Source of the DNA: Petrachloros mirabilis ULC683
GTDB taxonomy: Bacteria; Cyanobacteriota; Cyanobacteriia; Thermosynechococcales; Thermosynechococcaceae
NCBI RefSeq assembly: GCF_009939295.1
Contig: NZ_WVIC01000028.1
Span: 1 to 63,624 of the forward strand
Direction: 5' to 3'
Length of the DNA stretch: 63,624 bases
The notes beneath the pieces were generated by a model. The model searched no databases. It saw only the letters and a list, made by a program, of their open reading frames with translations, and was not told where the DNA came from. Shown in pieces: positions 52,739-62,751 of this stretch. The position numbers and the translations under genes were made by a program. Each line of letters opens with the position of its first letter. The first letter of the stretch is position 1.

Positions 52739-55735
52739 TTGAAACCAACACTCAAGTCCCTGTACCCTCCCTTGAAGGTTGACGTGAATCTGCAAAAGCC
52801 TGACGCTAATTCTCCCACGATACTCCTTGTGGATGGTCATTCCCTGGCCTTTCGAGCCTACTATGCTTTTGCTAAGGGGCGAGAGGGGGGGTTGAGAACT
52901 TCCACAGGTATCCCCACCAGTGTCAGCTATGGGTTTCTGAAAAGTCTGCTGGAGGTGATTACAGCCGAGCAGCCCAGTGCCCTGGCGATTGCTTTTGATG
53001 TGGGAGACCCCACCTTCCGCCATGAAGCGGATGCTACTTACAAAGAAGGCCGCCCAGAGACTCCTGAAGACTTTATTCCGGATATGCAAAATCTTCAGGA
53101 GCTTTTGAGTGCGATGAACTTACCCTTGGTGATGGCACCAGGGTATGAGGCTGATGATGTAATTGGCACCTTAGCCCATCAAGCGCGTGCGGGGGGCTAT
53201 CGGGTGAAGATTTTAAGCGGCGATCGCGACTTGTTTCAACTGGTTGATGATCACAACCAAGTTCAGGTTTTGTACCTCAGCAATATATATGGTTCGGCAG
53301 CACGCAGGGGAAGTGCGCCCCAAGCTTTTGGGCCGGCAGAGGTCAAAGCCAAGTTGGGGGTTACTCCCGAGCAGGTTGTTGACTACAAAGCCCTCTGTGG
53401 AGATAAGTCTGACAATATTCCAGGGGTAAAGGGGATTGGCGAGAAAACCGCTGTGAAGCTGCTCAACCAATTTGGCTCTCTTGAGAACATTTACGCTTCG
53501 CTAGATCAAATTACCGGAGCCGTTCACCAGCGCCTAGCGGACGGCAAAGAAGCCGCCTGTCACTCTCAATACCTGGCTCAGATTGCCTTGAATGTGCCGC
53601 TCACGATCGCTGCTGCTGACTGCCAGTTGCAAGGCTTTGCCGTGGAGTCTGTGGTTCCCATTCTAGAGAAACTGGAGTTTCAGTCTTTCCTCAAGCAAAT
53701 CCAGATCCTGCGCCAGCAATTAGGTGGAGCCGGTGTGGCTGCCAGCGCACCAGAGGTGGTAGCAGACGCAGCAGAATCAGATGATCTCTGGTTTTTTAGC
53801 TCAGAAGAAACGGACGCTGCTCAGCGCCCAGAATCAGATGTCTTGATGCCTGAAATTATTGATACTCCAGAGAAGCTAGATCGTCTGGTGACGCTGCTCA
53901 AGAGCCATACCAACCCCAACAAGCCTGTGGCATGGGATACCGAAACCGATAGTTTGTCGCCCCGCGATGCTCAACTGGTGGGGCTTGGCTGCTGTTGGGA
54001 TGTGCCTAACCAAGATCAAGGCGCTGAAGCTCCTGTTCCTGGGGTGCCATCTATGGCCTACATTCCTGTCGGTCATCGCACAGGGAAAAACTTGCCGTTG
54101 CAGAAGGTCTTAGAGGCTCTGCGCCCAATTCTGGAAGATGAGCAGTATCCGAAAGCCCTGCAAAATGCCAAATTTGATCGCTTGGTTTTACAGTTTCAAG
54201 GCATTCATCTAGCGGGGGTGGTGTTTGATACGATGCTGGCCAGCTATGTGCTTAATCCTGACGCCAGCCACAATCTCACAGACTTATCACGTCAATATTT
54301 GTCGGTCACGGCTCAGAGCTACACCGATTTGGTGCCCAAGGGGCGCACCATGGCGGATGTGCCGATTCCCAAGGCGGCGGGCTACTGTGGTTTGGATGTG
54401 TATACCACTCGGCTGCTAGTAGAAAAGCTCCGAAAGGCTTTGGCTCAGTCTCCCCAGTTGCTGGCGCTGCTCTTAGAGGTGGAGCAACCCCTAGAGCCCG
54501 TGTTGGCCGCGATGGAAACTCGGGGCATTCGCATTGATCAAGACTATCTGCGATCGCTCTCTCTACAGTTGGCTCAAGACCTAGCAAGCTTGGAAGCTCA
54601 GGCTCACCAACTGGCTGGTGAGTCCTTTAACCTGGCCTCTCCCAAACAGCTCAGCGAGATTTTGTTTGGGAAACTGGGGTTAGACACCCAAAAAACTCGC
54701 CCCACCAAATTGGGCTACTCAACGGATGCAGCTACTCTTGAAAAACTTCAGGGTGATCATCCCTTGGTTGATATTTTGCTGGAGTACCGCACCCTGGCTA
54801 AACTAAAATCAACCTATGTAGATGCCTTGCCTGCCCTGGTGAGAACCGACACTCACCGAGTTCATACCGACTTTAACCAAGCCATTACAGCCACCGGCAG
54901 GCTGTCTTCCTCCAATCCAAATTTGCAGAACATTCCCATTCGTACTGAATTTAGTCGTCGGATTAGAGCCGCCTTTATCCCCGAACCTGGCTGGCAATTA
55001 GTGACTGCTGACTACTCTCAAATCGAGCTGCGAATTTTGGCTCACCTTAGTGAAGAACCCCGACTGTTAACAGCCTACCGCCAAGGGCAAGATGTTCATA
55101 TCTTAACCGCCCAGTTGTTGTGGGAGAAAGACTCAATTACCTCCGAAGAGCGTCGTTTAGCCAAAATCATCAACTTTGGCGTCATTTACGGGATGGGCCC
55201 CCACCGATTTGCCCGGGAAGCGGGAGTCAGCTACGGGGAGGCCAAGCAGTTTATCGAGCGCTTTTACGAGCGCTACCCCGGAGTGTTTGCCTACCTACAG
55301 CGGATGGAGCGACAGGCTGTTACCCAGGGATACGTTGAGACCCTCTTAGGGCGTCGTCGCTACTTCCAGTTTGATAGTCGAAGTCTAAAAAAGTATCAGG
55401 GGCAAGATCCTGAAGACATGAAGGCGGTGAATCTCAATGGGGTCAAAATGAGTGCCTATGATCGGGGCTTACTGCGCGCGGCGGCCAACGCTCCGATTCA
55501 AGGATCCAGTGCTGATTTGATCAAGGTTGCCATGGTGCAACTCTATGAAGCTTTGCGAGGATACCGGGCCCAGCTTTTGATTCAGGTGCATGATGAACTC
55601 GTCTTAGAAGTGCCTCCCGAAGAACTAGAAGCGGTACAGACCCATATCCAGGCCATCATGGAATCGGCTCTGTCACTCAAGGTGCCTCTCGTGGCTGAGG
55701 TGCATGTGGGTGCCAACTGGATGGAGGCCAAATAG
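52739..55735 (+). CDS. polA: DNA polymerase I
   Basis: About 998 residues. Three domains: 5'-3' exonuclease (about 25-315; LLVDGHSLAFRAYYAF, GYEADDVIGTLA, GDRDLFQLV, GDKSDNIPGVKGIG); 3'-5' exonuclease (about 370-560) with the D-x-E pair in WDTETDSL, so proofreading is probably retained; and polymerase (about 590-998; QTKPTKLGYS-type, DYSQIELRILAH, FGVIYGMG, and the final QVHDELVLEVP). It fills gaps and removes RNA primers. The start is uncertain: TTG at 52739, or GTG at 52784. Confidence 0.93.
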   Translation: MKPTLKSLYPPLKVDVNLQKPDANSPTILLVDGHSLAFRAYYAFAKGREGGLRTSTGIPTSVSYGFLKSLLEVITAEQPSALAIAFDVGDPTFRHEADATYKEGRPETPEDFIPDMQNLQELLSAMNLPLVMAPGYEADDVIGTLAHQARAGGYRVKILSGDRDLFQLVDDHNQVQVLYLSNIYGSAARRGSAPQAFGPAEVKAKLGVTPEQVVDYKALCGDKSDNIPGVKGIGEKTAVKLLNQFGSLENIYASLDQITGAVHQRLADGKEAACHSQYLAQIALNVPLTIAAADCQLQGFAVESVVPILEKLEFQSFLKQIQILRQQLGGAGVAASAPEVVADAAESDDLWFFSSEETDAAQRPESDVLMPEIIDTPEKLDRLVTLLKSHTNPNKPVAWDTETDSLSPRDAQLVGLGCCWDVPNQDQGAEAPVPGVPSMAYIPVGHRTGKNLPLQKVLEALRPILEDEQYPKALQNAKFDRLVLQFQGIHLAGVVFDTMLASYVLNPDASHNLTDLSRQYLSVTAQSYTDLVPKGRTMADVPIPKAAGYCGLDVYTTRLLVEKLRKALAQSPQLLALLLEVEQPLEPVLAAMETRGIRIDQDYLRSLSLQLAQDLASLEAQAHQLAGESFNLASPKQLSEILFGKLGLDTQKTRPTKLGYSTDAATLEKLQGDHPLVDILLEYRTLAKLKSTYVDALPALVRTDTHRVHTDFNQAITATGRLSSSNPNLQNIPIRTEFSRRIRAAFIPEPGWQLVTADYSQIELRILAHLSEEPRLLTAYRQGQDVHILTAQLLWEKDSITSEERRLAKIINFGVIYGMGPHRFAREAGVSYGEAKQFIERFYERYPGVFAYLQRMERQAVTQGYVETLLGRRRYFQFDSRSLKKYQGQDPEDMKAVNLNGVKMSAYDRGLLRAAANAPIQGSSADLIKVAMVQLYEALRGYRAQLLIQVHDELVLEVPPEELEAVQTHIQAIMESALSLKVPLVAEVHVGANWMEAK

Positions 55736-55748
55736 TTTCTGAGCTTGA

Positions 55749-55882
55749 GAGGCGGTTTGAAAAGTTTATAACGCCTTGCACCCGCCCCCTAAATCCCCCA
55801 TTCTGGGGGACTTAAGAGTGATCAAAGCCCTCCAGAATGGGGGGTTGGGGGCGAATGTAGGGCAAGACTTTAAGACAGCCTG
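55749..55882. repeat. MITE-like element, type A
   Basis: This 134-bp copy begins GAGGCGGTTTGAAAAGTT and ends ACTTTAAGACAGCCTG, flanked on both sides by TGA (55746-55748 and 55883-55885). It is in the opposite orientation to the copy at 56867. Confidence 0.85.
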
Positions 55883-56041
55883 TGAACTTATCCGAGGTCA
55901 TCAGCACATAACTGGCTTTGGAGACGCACAAGCTCCAGACCCAAAAGGAACGCCCTCTTATTGGCTCTGAAGGGTGTTATTCTGCCTTCTAGTTCTGTGA
56001 CTAGAGTGCCTCGCAATGCTCAGAAATATAGGATACATCGA

Positions 56042-56866
56042 ATGCTGAGAGATGCTTTGATTACGTTACTGCGACGCGATCGCGGTCTACGGCGATTTTT
56101 TTGGTACCTGTTCTATCAGGTATTGGCTGGCGGAACATCAGGCCAAACGTCATGGGGCTTTATGAACTATGGCTATATGCCTGTTGACGTAGCAGAGCCT
56201 GCTCTCATCTTAAAACCAGAGGATGAACCCGAGCGCTTTTGCATTCAGCTCTATCATCATCTTGCAAGTGCGACTCAGCTCAAAGAGAAAGATGTTTTGG
56301 AAGTGGGGAGTGGCCGTGGTGGCGGAGCCAGTTACCTCAAGCGCTATTTTGAGCCGAAATCTTTGGTGGGTGTTGATTTTTCTTCTAAGGCAGTTACCTT
56401 TTGCCGGGATAATTATGCAGTGGATGGGTTAGCGTTTCAAGTTGGAGATGCAGAAGCCCTAGCCTTTGCGGATGAGTCTTTTGACGTGGTGTTAAATGTA
56501 GAATCTTCCCATTGTTATGGTGACTTAGATGCCTTTTTCTCGGAGGTTAAACGAGTCTTGCGTCCCGGTGGATACTTTTTGTATACGGATAGTCGCACAG
56601 ATTTTCAGTGGGATGATCATTATCAACACTTACAGAATTCAGGACTAAACATTATTAAAACAGAAGATATTACCCAAAATGTTTTAGCTGCCCTTGACAA
56701 GGATCATGAACGAAAAAGCCACCTGATCCAGGCCAAAATTCCCAAGATATTAGCCAAGCCCCTTCAGGAATTTGCGGGGATGAAGGGGTCAACATTTTAT
56801 GAAAATCTTAAAGCTGGCAAAATTATATATTTTGTTTTTATATTACGCAAAGCGATACCAGCTTAA
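56042..56866 (+). CDS. SAM-dependent methyltransferase
   Basis: A 274-residue class I methyltransferase. Motif I is LEVGSGRGGG (about 86-95), with D-F-S-S in motif II and the long VLNVESSHCYGDLDAF segment, typical of phthiotriol/sterol-type small-molecule methyltransferases. The substrate is unknown; a lipid or polyketide-like metabolite is likely from the family. ATG at 56042 is used. Its TAA stop is the left boundary of a type A element. Confidence 0.82.
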   Translation: MLRDALITLLRRDRGLRRFFWYLFYQVLAGGTSGQTSWGFMNYGYMPVDVAEPALILKPEDEPERFCIQLYHHLASATQLKEKDVLEVGSGRGGGASYLKRYFEPKSLVGVDFSSKAVTFCRDNYAVDGLAFQVGDAEALAFADESFDVVLNVESSHCYGDLDAFFSEVKRVLRPGGYFLYTDSRTDFQWDDHYQHLQNSGLNIIKTEDITQNVLAALDKDHERKSHLIQAKIPKILAKPLQEFAGMKGSTFYENLKAGKIIYFVFILRKAIPA

Positions 56867-57002
56867 GAGGCTATCTTTATAGTCTTGCTCTACATTCGCT
56901 CCCCAACCCTCCATTGTGGGGGACTTAAGAGTGATCAAAGTCTCCCACAATGGGGGATTTAGGGGGCGGGTGCAAGGCGTTATAAACTTTTCAAACCGCC
57001 TC
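56867..57002. repeat. MITE-like element, type A, at the methyltransferase stop
   Basis: This 136-bp copy begins GAGGCTATCTTTATAGTC and ends CTTTTCAAACCGCCTC, flanked by TAA on each side (56864-56866, which is the stop codon, and 57003-57005). Confidence 0.85.
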
Positions 57003-57022
57003 TAAGCAAGGGCTGACGATGC

Positions 57023-59230
57023 TCAAGGAGCTAAACTGGGGGCATATCCAACTGCATCCTGGAACTGCTGCTGGATGGCTGGATTGTAAAGCCGTAAATA
57101 ATTCCAGTAGTTGCCAAATACCGCCTTGACATAATTGCGGGTTTCCGGAAACGGAATCGCCTCGATAAAGGCGTCTACATCCTCTCTGGGTAGGGTTTGC
57201 AGCCAGCGATCTACGTTTCCCGGCCCCGCGTTGTAGCTGGCGATGGCCAGCATGGAGTTATCTTCGTAAGTGCGGTGGGTGAAGTCTAGGTACCAGGTGC
57301 CGAGATTCAAATTGTCGGCTACATCTTCGAGATCATAGTCTTCGAGTTGGAGGGTGGCTTGAATTTCCTCAGCGGTTTCGGGCATGACTTGCATTAGCCC
57401 CACTGCCCCAGCCACTGAGCGAATTCGGGTTTGAAAGCGAGACTCCTGACGAATTAGAGACAAGACCAGCAGTGGGTTGAGTTGGCGTTGCTCTGCCCAA
57501 GGCCATAACTCTGCCGCGAAGGCCAGTGGATATTTAGCCTGCCAGAATCCGAGGGATTGTTGCCATTGCTCGTAGTCTTCACGCTGATTGGGCTTCTCCT
57601 GCACTCGTGTCTGGAGATGGGTCAGCATAAAAATGCCATCTAAATAGTCTCCGACGCCGATCCGCAGCAGCCCGTCTGTATATTGATCCGCTAGACTCGG
57701 CTCTTGGCGATTGCTGAATTCCCATTGCCAGCGCTCCCATGCCGGACGATCTTGTCCTAGGAGATACAGTTCTTGGAGGGCAGGAGAACCGCTTTCCAGG
57801 GGAGGACGCTGGCGAACTGGGTAAACTGTGGGTTGGCGCGATCGCACCGAATTAAAGTCTCCCACATCCCAGCCAGAGAGGGCAGCCGCTCGCCAAGCAT
57901 AGTATGAATCAGGGTGCTGCTGCCAAAGCTGCTGAAAAGCCTGGACTCGCTCTTGGGTTTGTCCGAGCTGCTCTGACCATTTGCCAGCCCAAAAAGCAGC
58001 AACGTCTGCCACATTGCTATCTGAATTGGATTCAAGCACTTGAAAGGCCCAGTCTTTAGCTTCAGAAAGATTTCCCGCCTTGGCTGCCCCTTGTGCCTGT
58101 TCCCATCGCCAGGTGGCTGCTGCTTCAGTGTCGCCATAGTCTTGAAGTAAGGTTTGCTGCGCTTGGGTTTGGGGCTGATTGGTACGACTGAGGCGGTTAA
58201 TTTGTTGTAGAAGTGCTTCGCCTGACCGCTGAGACTGGCCTTGGGTTTGAGCCACCTCAATGGCCTGATCCAGCAACGCCAAAGCGGCTGGGGTGTCATC
58301 GCTCAGATCAGCCAGTCGCATCAGTGCTAGAGCGGTCTCTGGACTCTCTGGAAAGTCGCGGATCATTTGCTCATAGGCTGCGATCACTTCAGCTCGCTCC
58401 ACATCGGTGCCAAGCTGTAGACCCCGAGCGACTCGATAGGCGTGGGTAGCTGTGCGAGGGGCGCGAGCATAGGCACGAGCTGCGGGCTCATATTTCAGGG
58501 TTTCCCAATAGCCAAAGCCAATATTTTGCCAGTCTTCTGGGGTCAACTGCTCAGCGTACATCTGGGTGAGCCGATCCAGATAGGTGGTGTAGTTGGGCAA
58601 CCACAGGCCAAATTCAGCAATCTGGCGCAACAAAGGCAGCGGCTCAGAGCTGTTCGCCAATTGGGCGACGGCCACCTCAACCGCGCGGGGATGGCTGGGA
58701 AAGTCTGTCAGAAGTTGATCCCAATATTGAGGTTGTGTACGCCCCAAAACATACAGTGCTTCGGCAGTTGCAGGTGCTTCAGGATGCTGGCCTAGAAGTG
58801 TTTCCCAGGTGTCTTGAGCCTGCTGGGTTTCTTCGGCTTGGGTTTGAGCCCTGGCCTGCAATACCAGCACTTCTGGTGCCAGAAGGGGGTAGTCTTGGTC
58901 GAGGTTTTGGAGCCAGGGTAAGGCGGCTGCCCCTTGCTGCTGATTGATGTTGTCGGCGGCCAGTAAGAATCGCGCTTGGGTTTGCTCTGCATCCGATCCG
59001 GCGCGCGCTAGCCGAGTTAGCTCTGAAGCCCTTGCTGAGGGTGACTTTCCCACCAGATCGGCAATATTCTGGCTGAGGGCGAGAGATTGCGGCTCGACTA
59101 GAGGGGGGGGTTGAGGGGACTGTCGAGAGTGCCACTCAACGATACCGACGGCAATGGCGGTGCCGATTACCGCTGCGCTGATCAGCACCACTGAGTACTG
59201 AAGGTTTTTGGAAAATTCTGGCTGCATCAC
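57023..59230 (-). CDS. Soluble lytic murein transglycosylase (SLT) with TPR-like repeats
   Basis: A 735-residue enzyme cleaving glycan strands of peptidoglycan. A membrane anchor (about 14-30) precedes a long alpha-solenoid (about 40-560; many AxxxYxxG-type helices). The SLT domain is at about 590-730: catalytic Glu in SLIRQESRF, then AVGLMQVMP and ASYNAGPGNV. It resembles E. coli Slt70. The gene is read with the M48 peptidase gene upstream of it (66 bp apart). Confidence 0.9.
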   Translation of the reverse strand: MMQPEFSKNLQYSVVLISAAVIGTAIAVGIVEWHSRQSPQPPPLVEPQSLALSQNIADLVGKSPSARASELTRLARAGSDAEQTQARFLLAADNINQQQGAAALPWLQNLDQDYPLLAPEVLVLQARAQTQAEETQQAQDTWETLLGQHPEAPATAEALYVLGRTQPQYWDQLLTDFPSHPRAVEVAVAQLANSSEPLPLLRQIAEFGLWLPNYTTYLDRLTQMYAEQLTPEDWQNIGFGYWETLKYEPAARAYARAPRTATHAYRVARGLQLGTDVERAEVIAAYEQMIRDFPESPETALALMRLADLSDDTPAALALLDQAIEVAQTQGQSQRSGEALLQQINRLSRTNQPQTQAQQTLLQDYGDTEAAATWRWEQAQGAAKAGNLSEAKDWAFQVLESNSDSNVADVAAFWAGKWSEQLGQTQERVQAFQQLWQQHPDSYYAWRAAALSGWDVGDFNSVRSRQPTVYPVRQRPPLESGSPALQELYLLGQDRPAWERWQWEFSNRQEPSLADQYTDGLLRIGVGDYLDGIFMLTHLQTRVQEKPNQREDYEQWQQSLGFWQAKYPLAFAAELWPWAEQRQLNPLLVLSLIRQESRFQTRIRSVAGAVGLMQVMPETAEEIQATLQLEDYDLEDVADNLNLGTWYLDFTHRTYEDNSMLAIASYNAGPGNVDRWLQTLPREDVDAFIEAIPFPETRNYVKAVFGNYWNYLRLYNPAIQQQFQDAVGYAPSLAP

Positions 59231-59296
59231 GGCTTCCTCAGCAGAGTCTGAACGTGAATGGGAACAAGCGAACTATTACTGCATGGATGGCCTGCC

Positions 59297-60163
59297 TTAC
59301 CAGTGTCGCCAGCCAATGCCTGCTTCTGTTGAACGACTATGGTTCTGGAGCAGTTTTAAATACTCGCGGCTGTGAGCCCAGCGGTCAATTTCCCGCGCCC
59401 GCAAGACGGGCAGGGGATGGGTGAGATCAGCGCTGCGCAACTCTTTGATCATTAAACCCAGCTCATCATCGATGTGATCATAGGCGCGGGCTTGGGCAAT
59501 AAAGGCATCTACATTCAGCAAGGGCGCTAGTTTGGGAGAGCCACCCGCTAATTTCATTAGCACTGAAGCCATGACTTTGGCATCTTGGGTGACCAGTAGG
59601 CCAGCGCGATCGCAGGTAAATTCAGCACAGCGCACCCAGGCCAAAATTTGTGCCTGGAGGCTTTGGGCTAACACCTCACCCAGGCGGGGCAACTGCCCCG
59701 CAGCCAGCATAATAAGGTTCGCCAGCGTCAGGTATACCCCATGTTCACACTTGAGGTGCCCCAGCTCATGAGCCAGTACCGCTTGAATTTCTCCAGGCTC
59801 CAGCAAGTCCAGCAGCGACGTATGCACCACAATAAAGGGTTGCTTCCCCCGCATGGCAAAGGTGTAGGCATTGGGCATGGGGTGCTGGCGAACGTAAAGC
59901 TGGGGCACCTCTAAATCCAGAATTTGGCAGGCATCGCGCAGCAGGTGGTCAAGCTCTGGGAGCTGCTGCTCACTCACCAATACACTGGCGGCAATATTAT
60001 CCAGATAAAAAATTTGCTCAGCCATGGAACCCAGCAGGGCGCGCACCAGCCAATCTAACCCAGGCAATTGCTTTAGCGCTGCCGTGGCTTCTAAATCCAG
60101 GGGGTGCCGAAACTGATTGGACTTGAGACCAATTAGTGAAGTTTTGGCAGTTAGAGAATTCAT
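59297..60163 (-). CDS. M48 family metallopeptidase
   Basis: A 288-residue peptidase with the zinc motif HELGHLKCEH near residue 140. Third ligand Glu is in CAEFTCDRAGLLV. It is like HtpX/OMA1-type but lacks clear multiple TM helices; two hydrophobic stretches (around 160-185) may touch the membrane. It may process misfolded membrane or envelope proteins. It lies just upstream of the SLT gene on the same strand. Confidence 0.85.
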   Translation of the reverse strand: MNSLTAKTSLIGLKSNQFRHPLDLEATAALKQLPGLDWLVRALLGSMAEQIFYLDNIAASVLVSEQQLPELDHLLRDACQILDLEVPQLYVRQHPMPNAYTFAMRGKQPFIVVHTSLLDLLEPGEIQAVLAHELGHLKCEHGVYLTLANLIMLAAGQLPRLGEVLAQSLQAQILAWVRCAEFTCDRAGLLVTQDAKVMASVLMKLAGGSPKLAPLLNVDAFIAQARAYDHIDDELGLMIKELRSADLTHPLPVLRAREIDRWAHSREYLKLLQNHSRSTEAGIGWRHW

Positions 60164-60213
60164 GGTGGGGTGATGGAGTGAATGGGCGGCGGTGTCAGTG
60201 CAGAATGAAAATT

Positions 60214-60951
60214 CTATTCAATCGATAAATCAATTAGTGGTTTTAAATCAAAGTACATGGTTCGATATGGAGCAGTTCTAGAGACTGTTTCATCGGAGTT
60301 AACGAACTGAAAACCAAATTTTTTATAAAACCCAGAAGCATCATACGGTGGCTCTTCATCAGGATCATAAAGTGCATCAACCGTCATAAATCGGATTCCT
60401 ACGGCACTTGCCAACTCTATTGCTACATATTCTAAGGCCCATTCAACCAGGATAGAGCCTGTACCTTTTGCCCTTGTATCAGCAGCCAGCAAACCAATCT
60501 TGATTGCGGGAAAGGTACGATAGCGTACACCTTCTTCTTCTAATAGCTGCACATCAACTTCTAGTTTGTCAGCTAAGAGCGTGTTTTAAAAGTCTCATCA
60601 ACCCTGCATTAGCCCCCCCCGACCCCCCAAATTTGGGGGGGGAAAGGCGAGAACTCTGACCCTATTCCCCCCAGAATTGGGGGGCTAGGGGAGCGAGTGC
60701 AAGATCTAAGCACCTTTTCAAACACTCTCTAAAAGCGTAATGTAGCCTGCTAGTGCATCATTATGCCTCAAAATCCAACAGTGACATATACAGGCATTCA
60801 CTTCACGCTGGATTCGGCCTTGTTTCCAATATGTAACAAATTCACCTCTTTTACATCGAAAACCCTGCCCTGATAGGTCTTGGGCAGGGTTTAATTTTTC
60901 TATGGGAATTTCTGAGAAATTTACGCCTGCAAATTTACCGCCTTGTGACAT
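60214..60951 (-). pseudogene. GNAT acetyltransferase (toxin-like), split by a MITE
   Basis: The N-terminal part (60951 down to 60730) ends LAGYITLL and the C-terminal part resumes at 60573 as ADKLEVDVQLLEEEGVRYRT. Deleting 60577-60729 and one TAA copy joins them in frame, giving a GNAT domain of about 194 residues (acetyl-CoA loop region LLAADTRAKGTGSILV). A GNAT protein next to a short upstream gene is the layout of acetylating toxin-antitoxin pairs. As it stands the gene should not give a full protein. Confidence 0.8.
60577..60729. mobile_element. MITE-like element, type B, inserted in the GNAT gene
   Basis: 153 bp with inverted ends GAGCGTGTTTTAAAAG and, reading inward from the right, GAGAGTGTTTGAAAAG. 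It is flanked by TAA at 60574-60576 and 60730-60732. This copy has the clearest boundary and target duplication because the host gene's frame is known. Confidence 0.9.
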
Positions 60952-61108
60952 CAGCTAACTCACGAGCTTTACGACGCTCGGCGATACGTTGCACTGTAGC
61001 CATAGCAGCATCATTCGTCACATAGTCATCTTTTTCGATGGCGCTGATAAGTTTCTGCGCTTCACAACCCACAACAGGCATAGATTGGGTGTGGAAAGGA
61101 TATTTCAT
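60935..61108 (-). CDS. Short upstream partner of the GNAT gene, antitoxin candidate
   Basis: A 57-residue protein starting MKYPFHTQSMPVVGCEAQ and rich in charged residues (IAERRKARELADVTRR). Its 3' end overlaps the GNAT start by 17 bp. Position and size fit an antitoxin-type partner, though it lacks an obvious ribbon-helix-helix. An in-frame start 19 codons earlier exists. Confidence 0.5.
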   Translation of the reverse strand: MKYPFHTQSMPVVGCEAQKLISAIEKDDYVTNDAAMATVQRIAERRKARELADVTRR

Positions 61109-61218
61109 GACCTCGCGCCTCGAAAAAGACTTAGTGCACATTTGCACTACTAACAATAATAACAAACTATTGTTGTTTTTGCCAGTTCAGATAGAACGCA
61201 GAGCCTCCCGCGAACCAG

Positions 61219-62559
61219 CTAAAGCGGTAGTGGAATTCCAATGTCTGTGGGAATTTCCGGCACAATCCGCTCAATCTGGGCACCCAGCTTCAACAGCTTA
61301 TGCTCAATGCCATCGTAGCCGCGATCTAGGTGTTGTAGTCCTTGAATCGTGGTTTTACCCTCGGCGGCAAGAGCAGCAACCACCAGCGCGGCAGATGCGC
61401 GTAAGTCTGTGCCCGTGACCGGTGCCCCAGAGAGCTGGGGCACCCCCTGAATGAAGGCGTGATTGCCCTTAATGCGAATGTCAGCGCCCATGCGCAGTAA
61501 CTCGGGGACATGGCCTAAGCGATTCTCAAACACCGTTTCGCTAATGACACTATTGCCTTCGCTGATGGTGAGTAATGTCATAAACAAGGCTTGCATGTCA
61601 GTGGGAAATCCAGGATGAGGGCGGGTTTCAATGTCAGCGCCACGGTACATAGGTGCAGGCAGAACTCGCAGGCAATCTGGGGCATCGGCCACCACCTGCA
61701 CCCCAATTTCGCGCAATTTGGCAATCACCGGAATCAGGTGCTCGGGTACGACAGGTGCAATCTGGATTTCAGAGCGGGTAATGGCTCCGGCCACCAAAAA
61801 GGTGCCGGCTTCAATGCGGTCAGGAATGATGCGGTAATCAGCTCCATGGAGTTTGGAGACGCCTTCAATGGTGATGGTATTGGTACCTGCGCCAAAGATA
61901 TTAGCGCCAAGGGCACGACAGAAGTTAGCCAAATCTTCGACTTCTGGTTCTTGGGCTGCATTTTTGATGGTGGTGGTGCCATCGGCTAAGGTGGCTGCCA
62001 TCATCAGGGTCTCAGTGGCACCGACGCTAGGATAGTCAAGATAAATCTTCGCGCCTTTGAGTCTCCGGGCATGGGCACGAACGACGCCATGCTCGATATA
62101 GATATCGGCACCCATTTGTTGCAGGCCGCGAACATGCAGCTCAACTGGGCGAGCACCAATGGCACAGCCACCGGGTAGGGGCATTTGAGCCACTCCAGTC
62201 CGAGCCAGCAGAGGGCCTAAAGCAAAAAAGCTGGCGCGCAGTTGGCTGACCAGCTCATAGGGGGCTTGAGTTTCGCTGATATGACGGGCGTCAATATCGA
62301 GGGTATTGCCATCGAGGCTTAGCTTGACACCCAGGGCTGATAAAATGTCGCCCATCGATTTAATGTCTGCTAAAGCGGGTACATTATGCAGACGGCAAGG
62401 CTCTGATGCCAGGAGCGCCCCGGTCATTAAAACTAAGGCTGAGTTTTTGGCACCGCTGATGCGAACTTGTCCCTGTAAGGGTTGTTTGCCCCAAATTTGG
62501 AGAACGGGTTTGCTCTCCAAGAGGTTGGGGATCTGGTTTGGTAAGCTTTGAGTAAGCAC
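61219..62559 (-). CDS. murA: UDP-N-acetylglucosamine 1-carboxyvinyltransferase
   Basis: A 446-residue MurA, which adds enolpyruvate to UDP-GlcNAc in the first committed step of peptidoglycan synthesis. [13 protein letters not shown] is the phosphate loop, and the [14 protein letters not shown] loop keeps the active-site Cys, so fosfomycin sensitivity is expected. GTG at 62559 is used, preceded by GCAGGAGTACGG; a longer frame begins at 62628. The C-terminal [19 protein letters not shown] is typical. Confidence 0.93.
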   Translation of the reverse strand: MLTQSLPNQIPNLLESKPVLQIWGKQPLQGQVRISGAKNSALVLMTGALLASEPCRLHNVPALADIKSMGDILSALGVKLSLDGNTLDIDARHISETQAPYELVSQLRASFFALGPLLARTGVAQMPLPGGCAIGARPVELHVRGLQQMGADIYIEHGVVRAHARRLKGAKIYLDYPSVGATETLMMAATLADGTTTIKNAAQEPEVEDLANFCRALGANIFGAGTNTITIEGVSKLHGADYRIIPDRIEAGTFLVAGAITRSEIQIAPVVPEHLIPVIAKLREIGVQVVADAPDCLRVLPAPMYRGADIETRPHPGFPTDMQALFMTLLTISEGNSVISETVFENRLGHVPELLRMGADIRIKGNHAFIQGVPQLSGAPVTGTDLRASAALVVAALAAEGKTTIQGLQHLDRGYDGIEHKLLKLGAQIERIVPEIPTDIGIPLPL

Positions 62560-62751
62560 CGTGTTTCCGTACTCCTGCACTTTATTCACCACAATTTTGA
62601 CAATTTTGGTCTCGATTTTACACGACAATTCCCATTTTCGAGCATTTTTATGGTTAGAAACGGTGATTGTTTCGGCTGAACTGGTTTGAGCGAATCAGGA
62701 AGGATATGCTGAAAAGAGCGCTGCAAAGCTGGGTAGGACGCCATCGTGGGG

